Assembly (NCBI RefSeq): GCF_022751215.1
Contig: NZ_JAICDG010000002.1
Location: 1,488,001 to 1,552,000, forward strand
From: Actinomadura terrae
GTDB taxonomy: Bacteria > Actinomycetota > Actinomycetes > Streptosporangiales > Streptosporangiaceae
DNA length: 64,000 bases
Direction: 5' to 3'
The notes under the pieces are model-generated. The model was not told the origin of the DNA. It was given only the letters and a program-made list of their open reading frames with translations, and did not search any database. Shown piece by piece: positions 45,201 through 52,177 of the stretch. The translations under genes were made by a program, and so were the position numbers. Numbering within the stretch: the first letter of the stretch is position 1; the number at the start of each line of letters is the position of its first letter.

Positions 45201-45283
45201 TGAAGCCGCCGCTGTCGTTCACCCGTGACCACGCGGACGAGTTCGCCGCCGCGCTGGACGCCGTTCTAGAGGAAGGCTGGTAA
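42278..45283 (+). CDS. Three-domain fusion: APH kinase, M23-like domain, class III aminotransferase
   Basis: 1001 aa from GTG 42278, with GGAG eight bases upstream. Residues about 40-350 are an aminoglycoside/choline-kinase-like domain with HHDLNVFN (220-227) and GVIDFGD (241-247). About 430-560 resemble an M23/LytM domain (EVFAASGTEVRAPLAGRVEA, TVHTGVSTRLAAGDDVAAGG). About 580-1001 are a class III aminotransferase with NSGSEANDLALR, IADEVQVGFGR and PLP lysine K843 (TMGKAMGNG). The tail resembles ethanolamine-phosphate phospho-lyases. Phosphorylation then elimination or transamination of an amino alcohol is a reasonable inference. Confidence 0.88.
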   Translation: MAPHTDGTATDPRYERITAGPPEVTDGFLRDVLRDGYGLGSVTRPVALRPLAGETDRNTEVTDETGARYVLKVTGPGERRAAEFQTALLDHLAARDLGFEVPRVVPGLDGARDRIVDGLLVRMLTFVSGVPLAEAPRRSPELLADVGAVSGRLAAATAEFTHQDPPEAHYWEFAHAGTALTDSLPHVEDPDLRAAAALIQARYLPLVDGRLDGLPVAVVHHDLNVFNVLVRAEGSRTRVSGVIDFGDAAAVPRVADLAVLLSSVMRGADRPLEVAATLTAAYHAACPLSEDEIDLLFPLVAIRSAAVAATTARLSAGRAHGDPRHRRSGASDLARLLAEVPAEMGAAAVRTACGLPAHPATATAAAWLAENTAAITPPVAGPLAVIDLGASGDCYDGADPREPDALRAAAREAILAFGPETPVGRYAEPRFIAPRRRGADVTLGVEVFAASGTEVRAPLAGRVEATAPALVLLHEPVEGVRFRTVHTGVSTRLAAGDDVAAGGTLGAVAAETADGLPPRVRLQVTAVPVASWPDVPHLAPGDGSALWRELFPDPTPLLGAQDAVAAPVTAWVPTADRALPKRHHHLPNTHPTYFTNPIAMVRARDCRFYDEHGRSYLDALNNVTLVGHGHPKLVEVAARQLSRLNTNTRFVYDVLTEYAERLTATLPDGLDVVYFVNSGSEANDLALRMSRYLTKRDDVVIIDDAYHGYTTTVADVSPSRYKHYGKPDTTHPTPVPDRYRGRYGYDDPEAGAHYAQHVIDTFDRLAAEGRPPAAYLFEALLAGGGQVVLPPGYLAPIFAAASRHGALTIADEVQVGFGRLGEAFWGFQTQGPDVVPDFVTMGKAMGNGFPVAAMVTTREISQGFDATGRFFSTYGGNPVACAVGLELLKVVEEEGLQQNALETGQYLRDVLAALAPKHELIGDVRGQGFYSGVEFVLDRGTKEPASEETLLICERLKDRGVLVYPTGPAWNILKLKPPLSFTRDHADEFAAALDAVLEEGW

Positions 45284-46915
45284 ATGGCAGCGGATCTGGT
45301 GCTGCTCGGCGGGAACGTCCTCACGCTGGACGGGGAGTCGCGCACCGCGACCGCCGTCGCGGTGGCGGGCGACCGGATCGTCGCGGTCGGCGACGACCGG
45401 GACGTCCGGGAGTTCGCCGGCGCGGGGACCACCACCGTCGACCTCGCCGGGGCCACGGTCGTGCCCGGCCTCAACGACGCGCACCTGCACCTCGCGATGT
45501 TCGGCCTGGCCGCGCTCGGCGCCGACCTGAACGGCGTCACCTCGCTCGCCGCGCTGCACGCCGAGCTGGCCGGGGCGGGCCCCGGCCCCGCGGGCAGCGA
45601 CTGGCTGATCGGGGAGGGCTTCCGGGAGGCGAACATCCCCGAGTTCGACCCGGTGCCGCACCGCTCGCACCTCGACCCGGCGACCGGCGACCGCCCGGCG
45701 CTGCTGCACCACGCCTCGCGCCACTCGATCCTGGTCAACACGGTCGCGCTGAAGATCGCCGGGATCACCCGCGACACGCAGGACCCGCCGGGCGGCGTCA
45801 TCGAGCGCGACCCGTCCGGTGAGCCGACCGGGCACCTGCTGGAGTCGGCGAAGGAGCTGGTCACCCGGCACGTCCCGGCGCACACCGAGCAGGACCGGCT
45901 GGACGCGATCGTCTCGGCGATGCGGGTGCTGAACTCCCTCGGCTTCACCAGCGCCACCGACCCGGTCGTCTGGCCGGAGCTGCTGCGCGACTACACGACG
46001 CTGCGCCGCGAGGGCCGGATGACCCTCCGGGTGAACGCGCTGCTGCACTGGGACTGGCCGTCCACGTCCACGACGTCGGAGGGGCTGGCGCGGTCGCTGG
46101 CCTACGCGGGCCTGTCCACCGGGCTCGGCGACGACTGGCTGCGCGTCGGCGGCTGCAAGCTGTTCGCCGACGGCGTCCCCACCCAGTGCAGCGCCTGGCT
46201 GCACCACCCCTACCCCGAGGGCGGGACCGGCCACCTCGTCACGCACGGCGACGACGAGGACGCCCGCTACGAGGAGCTGATGCGCCTGATCGAGCTGGCG
46301 CACCGCCACCGGCTCCAGGCGCAGGTGCACGTCACCGGCGACCGCGCCGCCGACGCCGCGATCGACGGGTTCGTCCGCGCGCAGAAGGGCGACCCGTGGC
46401 CGGACGCGCGGCACGCCCTCATCCACGGGACGCTGCTCGCCGAGCACAGCTACGCGCGCATGGCCGAGCACGGCGTCGGCGTGATCACCAGTTCGCTGAT
46501 GAAGTCCCACAGCGGCGCGTCGATGACCCGCTCGATCGGCGCGGACCGCTGGGCGCGCGCGTTCCCCGCCGGAGCCCTGCTCGCCGCCGGGGTGAAGGTC
46601 GCCGACAGCTCAGACGCGCCGGTCACCTTCCCCGACTGGCGGCGCGGCATGGCGACGTTCGTCGGCGCCGCTCCCGGCCCGTTCGCCGACGTCCCGGAGG
46701 ACCTGCGGCTCACCCGCGAGCAGGCGCTGCGGCTGTGGACGAGCGACCCCGCGCACTTCGAGCACGCCGACCACCACAAGGGCGTGGTCGCGCCCGGTCA
46801 CCTCGCCGACCTCGCCGTCCTGGACGGCGACCCGCTGACCGCCGGGATAACCGAGCTCAGGGAGCTGTCCACCACCCTCACCGTCGCCGGAGGCAAGATC
46901 GTTCATTCGACCTGA
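45284..46915 (+). CDS. YtcJ-like metal-dependent amidohydrolase (first)
   Basis: 543 aa, starting directly after the fusion gene's stop. The metal-binding VVPGLNDAHLHL appears near residues 60-71, with further HVTGDRAAD, HALIHGTLL and SDAPVTFPDWRRG motifs of the amidohydrolase_3 (YtcJ) group. Such enzymes hydrolyse amides, formamides or cyclic ureides. As the last gene of the operon, it may release the free amine or acid metabolised by the upstream enzymes. A paralogue lies at 60808-62454. Confidence 0.9.
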   Translation: MAADLVLLGGNVLTLDGESRTATAVAVAGDRIVAVGDDRDVREFAGAGTTTVDLAGATVVPGLNDAHLHLAMFGLAALGADLNGVTSLAALHAELAGAGPGPAGSDWLIGEGFREANIPEFDPVPHRSHLDPATGDRPALLHHASRHSILVNTVALKIAGITRDTQDPPGGVIERDPSGEPTGHLLESAKELVTRHVPAHTEQDRLDAIVSAMRVLNSLGFTSATDPVVWPELLRDYTTLRREGRMTLRVNALLHWDWPSTSTTSEGLARSLAYAGLSTGLGDDWLRVGGCKLFADGVPTQCSAWLHHPYPEGGTGHLVTHGDDEDARYEELMRLIELAHRHRLQAQVHVTGDRAADAAIDGFVRAQKGDPWPDARHALIHGTLLAEHSYARMAEHGVGVITSSLMKSHSGASMTRSIGADRWARAFPAGALLAAGVKVADSSDAPVTFPDWRRGMATFVGAAPGPFADVPEDLRLTREQALRLWTSDPAHFEHADHHKGVVAPGHLADLAVLDGDPLTAGITELRELSTTLTVAGGKIVHST

Positions 46916-46937
46916 TCGATCACTCGCGGTGAGCCAT

Positions 46938-46974
46938 AGTGAAATGTGAATACGCCGGGGCGGCTGTGAAATAC
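46938..46974. promoter_or_regulatory. Direct repeats upstream of the response regulator
   Basis: AGTGAAAT (46938-46945), TGTGAATAC (46945-46953) and TGTGAAATAC (46965-46974) form a direct-repeat series in the 100-bp gap before the regulator gene at 47016. The last two are 20 bp apart, about two helical turns. This pattern suits autoregulation by an OmpR-type protein. Confidence 0.4.
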
Positions 46975-47015
46975 CCCTGCCGATTGATCGGGACGGAGCG
47001 TTCTACGATGGTTTC

Positions 47016-47702
47016 GTGTCCCCTGGTGATCTGCTGATCGTCGAAGACGATCCCGAGATCGGCTCGGATCTCGTCGAGATACTGACCGAACAGGGATATT
47101 CGGCCACCTGGAGCCGGGCGGGCCGCCCCGCCGCGCGGGCGGTCCTGCACAGCCCGCCGCAGATCGTCGTGGTCGACCTCGGGCTGCCCGACATGGACGG
47201 CGTGACGCTGTGCCGGTGGCTGCGCGACTCGGTCCCGGAGGTCGCGATCCTGGTGCTGACGGCCCGGACGCGCGAGCCCGAGGTCGTCATGGCGCTGGAC
47301 GCGGGCGCCGACGACTACGTCACCAAGCCGTTCCGGCTCGGCGAGCTGCTCGCGCGGCTGCGGGCGCTGCGGCGGCGCGGCCATCCGCGTCCCGGCGTCG
47401 GCCTGGTGTCGGTCGGCGAGCTGCGGCTGCACGTGGCGGCGCGCCGCGCGTTCGTCGGCGGTGTCGAGATGACCCTGCGGCCCCGCGAGTTCGACCTGCT
47501 GTTCGCGCTGGTCGCGCGCGCCGGGCGGGACGTCTCGCGGGACGAGCTGATGCGCGAGGTGTGGGGCGCGAACTGGTTCGGCGCCACCAAGACGCTGGAC
47601 GTGCACGTCTGCACCCTGCGCCGGCGGCTGTCCGCGCACGGCCACGATCCCGGCCGCATCTCCACCGTGCGGGGGCACGGCTACCGCTACGAGATCATTT
47701 GA
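47016..47702 (+). CDS. OmpR/PhoB-type response regulator
   Basis: 228 aa from GTG 47016; no strong ribosome site is visible. Receiver domain: acidic E10-D11-D12, phospho-acceptor D54 (VVVDLGLPDMDG), and K104 in DDYVTKPFRLGEL. The DNA-binding domain is in about 130-226 (MTLRPREFDLLFAL, LDVHVCTLRRRLS, STVRGHGYRYEI). The convergent sensor kinase 13 bp away is its presumed partner, although tail-to-tail arrangement of such a pair is uncommon. Confidence 0.92.
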   Translation: MSPGDLLIVEDDPEIGSDLVEILTEQGYSATWSRAGRPAARAVLHSPPQIVVVDLGLPDMDGVTLCRWLRDSVPEVAILVLTARTREPEVVMALDAGADDYVTKPFRLGELLARLRALRRRGHPRPGVGLVSVGELRLHVAARRAFVGGVEMTLRPREFDLLFALVARAGRDVSRDELMREVWGANWFGATKTLDVHVCTLRRRLSAHGHDPGRISTVRGHGYRYEII

Positions 47703-47715
47703 TCGTCGCGGGCGG

Positions 47716-49110
47716 TCAGGTTGAGGGCGTGTGCTGGTTCGCCGTCGGCAGCAGGAGCCGGAACACGACGGGTTCGGTGCTGCTGAGGTAGAGGCGCCCT
47801 CCTTCCGCGTGGGCCAGGGAGCGGGCGAGCGAGAGCCCGATCCGGTGCCGGGGCGCCTGCTCGTCCCCGCCGGACGGGGGGCGGCGCTGGAACACGTCGT
47901 CGTCGGGATCGGGCCCCGGGCCCTCGTCCATGACCTCGACGGCGAGGCCGGGGTCGGCGTGGTAGGCGGTCACGGTGATCGTCCCGGCGCCGTGCGCGAG
48001 CGCGTTGTCGATCAGCACGTCGAGGATCTGCGCCAGCGCGGCGGGCGCGGCCAGCACCGGCGGCAGCGGCGGCCGGACGGCGAGCACGAGCACCCGTCCG
48101 GCCTCTTCGGCGTCGGGCGCCCGGCGGTCGCGGACCTCCGCCAGCAGCGCGCCGACGTCGACCCGCTCGCGGGTGTGGTCCTCGCGGGCGAGCTGGAGCA
48201 TCTCCTCGACGGTGTCGACCAGCGACCAGCCGCGCCCGACGGCCGTCCGGATCGCCGCGCGCGGGTCGTCGGTGCGGTGCAGCCCGGCCTCCAGGCCGAG
48301 CAGCAGCCGGGTCAGCGGCGTGCGGAGCTGGTGCGCGACGTCCGCGCTGAACAGCCGCTCGCGCGCCACGGTCGCCTCCAGGTTCCGCGCGGCCTCGGCG
48401 AGCTGCTCGACCGGCCGCGCGGCACGGCCGGCGAGCCGGGACGCGGCGACGAGCGAGGGCAGGAGCAGCAGCAGCCCGCCGAGCACGATCAGCGCCCAGG
48501 CGCGTTCGGTCCGGTGCCGGACCCGGGCGTAGGGGACGCCGACGCGGACGACGGTGATCGACCCGTCCTGGTGCAGCAGCGGCGCGGTCGCGGTGAGCTG
48601 GCCGTCCTCGACGGCGTCGTGGATGTGGCCGTCCCGGCTCAGCGCGGCGGTCGCCGAGCTGGCCGGGCCGTCGCCGCCGAAGCGCGACCCGGTGGGCCCG
48701 TACAGGCCGATGACCGGCGACTTCACGCCGGGCTCGGGCATCCGCAGCAGCGTCTCGACGGTGCCGCCCGTGGTGTCCGCCCTGGTCTGCGTGCCGGTCC
48801 CGGGCGAGGCGCTGGGGGAGGGGCGGGTGCCGTGGCCGGGGACGTCGCTCGGCTCGCCGGGGACGGGGATGGGGCCGGGCGTGGTCTCCGGATGGAAGGT
48901 CCGCGCCTCCTCCGCGAACTGGAGCCCCTGCGCGGCGCGGTCGAGGTTGGCCACGGCCTCGTCGCGGTAGAGCCGCTGGATCGTGAGCGTCAGCGGGACG
49001 GCGGAGACGACGATGGCCAGTGCCGTGCAGCCGATCAGCCATCCCAGCAGGTGGTGGCGCAGCTGTGCGCCCCGGTGGCGGGCCGGGGGCGGGGTGCGGT
49101 GAGGTGTCAT
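47716..49110 (-). CDS. Sensor histidine kinase
   Basis: 464 aa from ATG 49110. Spans at about 24-47 and 208-230 enclose an extracellular region with a Pro/Ser/Thr-rich stretch (GTRPSPSASPGTGTQ). After a HAMP-like linker the H-box reads SADVAHQLRTPLTRLLLG. QILDVLIDNALAHG is the N-box and DEGPGPDPDD the G1 box. The G2 region is short (RHRIGLSLARSLA), suggesting a somewhat divergent ATP lid. It lies just upstream of narGHJI on the same strand order but with no shared operon. Confidence 0.9.
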   Translation of the reverse strand: MTPHRTPPPARHRGAQLRHHLLGWLIGCTALAIVVSAVPLTLTIQRLYRDEAVANLDRAAQGLQFAEEARTFHPETTPGPIPVPGEPSDVPGHGTRPSPSASPGTGTQTRADTTGGTVETLLRMPEPGVKSPVIGLYGPTGSRFGGDGPASSATAALSRDGHIHDAVEDGQLTATAPLLHQDGSITVVRVGVPYARVRHRTERAWALIVLGGLLLLLPSLVAASRLAGRAARPVEQLAEAARNLEATVARERLFSADVAHQLRTPLTRLLLGLEAGLHRTDDPRAAIRTAVGRGWSLVDTVEEMLQLAREDHTRERVDVGALLAEVRDRRAPDAEEAGRVLVLAVRPPLPPVLAAPAALAQILDVLIDNALAHGAGTITVTAYHADPGLAVEVMDEGPGPDPDDDVFQRRPPSGGDEQAPRHRIGLSLARSLAHAEGGRLYLSSTEPVVFRLLLPTANQHTPST

Positions 49111-49182
49111 CGGGTGCCCTGTCCAGATGTGCGCGACGTCGTTGTCGGCGCTGCGGGGTGAGGTGGTGCCGGCCGCGCGCGT

Positions 49183-49899
49183 CTAGGCGCGGTCCGGCCC
49201 TTCGAGCGCCCGCGGGGCCGTCGGGCGGCGCGACCGGTACACGACGTAGGGGCGGACGAGGTAGCCGACCGGGGCGGCGAAGGCGTGTACCAGGCGGCTG
49301 AAGGGCCACAGCGCGAACAGGGCCATGCCCGTCAGCGTATGCACCTGGAACACGAGCGGCGCGTCCCGCATCGCGTCGACGTTGGGGTCGAGCTCGAACA
49401 GGCTGCGGAACCAGATCGACACGCCGAGCCGGTAGTCGTAGTCGCCGGACGCGCTGCCCGCGAGCGTCGCGATCAGCCCCGCGACCAGGACCGTGATCAG
49501 CACGGGGTACAGGGCGCGGTCGCTGCGCGTGGAGGACTCCCGGACGGCGCGGGTCGTCATCCGCCGCCAGATCAGGATCGACAGGCCCGCCACGGCGGCC
49601 GTCCCCGCGAGCCCGCCGACCAGCAGCGCGTTCGCGCGGTAGGCCGACTCGGGGACGCGCAGCTCCTCGGTCAGGCTCTCGGGGATGATCAGCCCGATCA
49701 CGTGGCCGCCGATGACCAGCAGCAGGCCGATGTGGAACATCGGGCTCGCGACCCGCAGCAGCCTGCTCTCGTGGAGCTGGCTGGACCGCGTGGTGATCCC
49801 GAACTTGTCGTACTGGTAGCGCCAGGCGCTGCCCGCGAGGAACAGCACGAGCACCAGGTAGGGCAGGACGCCCCACAGGGCGATGTGCAGGTGTTTCAT
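49183..49899 (-). CDS. narI: Respiratory nitrate reductase gamma subunit
   Basis: 238 aa from ATG 49899. Five hydrophobic segments occur (WGVLPYLVLVLFLAGSAWRYQ onward). Haem-ligating histidines fit the pattern in MFHIGLLLVIGGHVIGL and QVHTLTGMALFALWPFSRLVHAF. The b-type cytochrome takes electrons from quinol and anchors NarGH to the membrane. It ends the nar operon and overlaps narJ by 4 bp. Confidence 0.94.
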   Translation of the reverse strand: MKHLHIALWGVLPYLVLVLFLAGSAWRYQYDKFGITTRSSQLHESRLLRVASPMFHIGLLLVIGGHVIGLIIPESLTEELRVPESAYRANALLVGGLAGTAAVAGLSILIWRRMTTRAVRESSTRSDRALYPVLITVLVAGLIATLAGSASGDYDYRLGVSIWFRSLFELDPNVDAMRDAPLVFQVHTLTGMALFALWPFSRLVHAFAAPVGYLVRPYVVYRSRRPTAPRALEGPDRA

Positions 49900-50483
49900 C
49901 GTCGATGTCCTTCCACGCCCACCGTCTCGGTGGGGGGTCCTGACCGCGCGAGCGCGCGGGCCGCCTCCCGGTCGCGCGGGCTCGCGCCGGGGAGGGTGGA
50001 GCACACGGCCCCGATGACCGCCTCGTACGCGCTGCCCGCGTCGCGCAGCGCGAGGCGCAGCAGCTCCAGCCCGGCCCGGTGCGCGGTGAGCAGCTCGGTC
50101 CCCGGGTCCGGGACGCGCGCCGCGAACTCCAGCATGACCGGCAGGAAGTCGGGCAGCTCGCCGTCCTCGTGGTTCCAGCCGTGCAGGCGGTAGAGGGCCT
50201 TCATCTCGGCGAGCCGCGCGCCGCGGGCGCGGGTGTCGCCGTCGGTGTAGTAGGTGAGGTGCAGGGTGCGGCGGCGGTCGCGGTCGAACGTCGCGACGTA
50301 GCGGGCGCCGAGCTCCAGCGGCGGGACGTCCGCGACGTCCGCGCAGAACCGGGCGAGGGCGGCGGCGGCCTGGCCCCGCGCGCCCGCCAGCGAGGAGGCG
50401 ACGAGGTCGAGCGTCGCGGGCCAGTCCGCGTCCGGGTAGGCCAGCAGCAGCGAGGCCGCCTGCCGGACGAGCCGGACCGTCAC
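49896..50483 (-). CDS. narJ: Nitrate reductase molybdenum-cofactor assembly chaperone
   Basis: 195 aa from GTG 50483, overlapping the narH stop by 4 bp. An all-helical protein with YVATFDRDRRRTLHLTYYTDGDTRARGARL and DELPDFLPVMLEF-like (here GELPDFLPVMLEF) motifs diagnostic of NarJ. It assists cofactor insertion into NarG and is not part of the final enzyme. Confidence 0.93.
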   Translation of the reverse strand: MTVRLVRQAASLLLAYPDADWPATLDLVASSLAGARGQAAAALARFCADVADVPPLELGARYVATFDRDRRRTLHLTYYTDGDTRARGARLAEMKALYRLHGWNHEDGELPDFLPVMLEFAARVPDPGTELLTAHRAGLELLRLALRDAGSAYEAVIGAVCSTLPGASPRDREAARALARSGPPTETVGVEGHRR

Positions 50484-52177
50484 GACCCCTCCTCGGCGGT
50501 GCGCGGCGGGAACAGACCCGCGGGCCTGCCGTGACCGTTCCAGTTCAGCAGGTTGACCCGGCGCGGCCCGTCGCCGTCGCCGTCCGGCGCCGCGCCCGAC
50601 GGGGTGGGCACGAGCGGCGGCGCGTGGAACGCCTCGCCCGCGGCGTCGCCGTCGAGCATGCCCGGGCCGCCGGGGCCCTCCAGGCTGCACCCGTGGTCGG
50701 CGGCCCCGGTGAACGAGCCGCCGTTGTAGGCCGTCGGGATGACGTAGCGCTCGTCGTACTTGGCCAGCGCGAGCAACCGGTACATGGCCCGCATCTGGTC
50801 GGTGTCCATGCCGACGCTCCCGGCGATCTCCGGGTCCTCGGGCTCGCCGAGGTTGACGCGGCGCATGTGCGCCCGCATCGCCGCGAGCTTGCGCAGCGAG
50901 GCGCGCACCGGCTCCGGGTCACCGGCGGTGAACAGCTCGGCGAGGTAGGACACCGGGATCCGCAGCGACTCGATCGCGCCGAACAGGTTGCCCGCGTCCT
51001 CGCCGTCGTTGCCGGTCTCGGCGAGCGCGTCGACGATCGGCGACAGCGGCGGGATGTACCAGACCATCGGCATCGTCCGGTACTCCGGATGCAGCGGCAG
51101 CGCCACCTTGTACTTGTTGATCAGCGCGTGCACCGGCGACCGGCGCGCGGCGGTGATCCAGTCGTGCGGGACGCCGGACGCCTCGGCCGCCGCCGCGACC
51201 TCCGGGTCGTCGGGGTCCAGGAAGCAGCCGAGCTGCGCCTCGTACAGGTCGGTGTCGTTCTCGACGGAGGCGGCCTCGCCGACCCGGTCGGGGTCGTAGA
51301 GGATCACGCCGAGGTAGCGCAGCCGCCCGACGCAGGTCTCCGAGCAGACCGTCGGCTCGCCCGCCTCGATGCGCGGGTAGCACAGCGTGCACTTCTCGGC
51401 CTTGCCGGTGCGGTGGTTGAAGTAGATCTTCTTGTACGGGCAGCCGGACACGCACATCCGCCAGCCCCGGCACCGGTCCTGGTCGACGAGGACGATGCCG
51501 TCCTCGATCCGCTTGTACAGCGCGCCGGACGGGCACGCCGCCACGCACGACGGGTTGAGGCAGTGCTCGCAGATGCGCGGCAGGTAGAACATGAACGACC
51601 GCTCGTACTCGAGCTTGATGTCGTCGCCGATCTTGCGGAGCATCGGGTCGTTCGCGAGGTGCGCGGGCCCGCCGCCGAGGTCGTCGTCCCAGTTCGGGCC
51701 CCACTCCACCGACGTGGGCCTGCCGTCGATGAGCGACCGCGGCGCCGCCGTCGGGACGTCGTCGCCGAGCGGCGCGTCGGTCAGCGTGGCGTAGTCGTAG
51801 GTCCAGGGCTCGTAGTAGTCGTTCAGCTCGGGCAGGTCGGGGTTGGCGAAGATCCCCGCGAGCCGCCGGAACCGCCCGCCCGCGCGGGGGACGAGCCTGC
51901 CGCGCCGGTTGAGCGTCCACCCGCCGCGCCAGCGGTCCTGGTCCTCGTAGCCGCGCGGGTAGCCCTGGCCGGGCCGGGTCTCGACGTTGTTGAACCAGAC
52001 GTACTCGGTGCCGGGACGGTTCGTCCAGGTCTGTTTGCAGGTCACCGAGCAGGTGTGGCAGCCGATGCACTTGTCGAGGTTCATCACCATGGCGACCTGC
52101 GCCATCACGCGGCGCGGGGCGGCCTTCCCGCCGGCGTTCCCGGCGCCGCCCTTCTTGCGGAGATTCGGTCGGGCCAT
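50480..52177 (-). CDS. narH: Respiratory nitrate reductase beta subunit
   Basis: 565 aa. The Fe-S cluster cysteines are intact: CIGCHTCSVTCKQTW (C37, C40, C43, C47), CEHCLNPSCVAACP, CRGWRMCVSGCPYKK with the Trp that marks the 3Fe-4S site, and CTLCYPRIEAGEPTVCSETC. It passes electrons from NarI to NarG. The first 24 residues are an extension relative to the usual VMAQVAMVMNLDKC start and are rich in Gly/Lys; an internal start is possible. Overlaps narG by 1 bp. Confidence 0.94.
   Translation of the reverse strand: MARPNLRKKGGAGNAGGKAAPRRVMAQVAMVMNLDKCIGCHTCSVTCKQTWTNRPGTEYVWFNNVETRPGQGYPRGYEDQDRWRGGWTLNRRGRLVPRAGGRFRRLAGIFANPDLPELNDYYEPWTYDYATLTDAPLGDDVPTAAPRSLIDGRPTSVEWGPNWDDDLGGGPAHLANDPMLRKIGDDIKLEYERSFMFYLPRICEHCLNPSCVAACPSGALYKRIEDGIVLVDQDRCRGWRMCVSGCPYKKIYFNHRTGKAEKCTLCYPRIEAGEPTVCSETCVGRLRYLGVILYDPDRVGEAASVENDTDLYEAQLGCFLDPDDPEVAAAAEASGVPHDWITAARRSPVHALINKYKVALPLHPEYRTMPMVWYIPPLSPIVDALAETGNDGEDAGNLFGAIESLRIPVSYLAELFTAGDPEPVRASLRKLAAMRAHMRRVNLGEPEDPEIAGSVGMDTDQMRAMYRLLALAKYDERYVIPTAYNGGSFTGAADHGCSLEGPGGPGMLDGDAAGEAFHAPPLVPTPSGAAPDGDGDGPRRVNLLNWNGHGRPAGLFPPRTAEEGS

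Noticed and set aside
40658-45232. About 1500-codon open frame antisense to the transporter and fusion genes
   Set aside because: This is an artefact of the strong third-position GC of four well-supported + strand genes. Its product is low-complexity Arg/Gly/Val/Asp-rich sequence.
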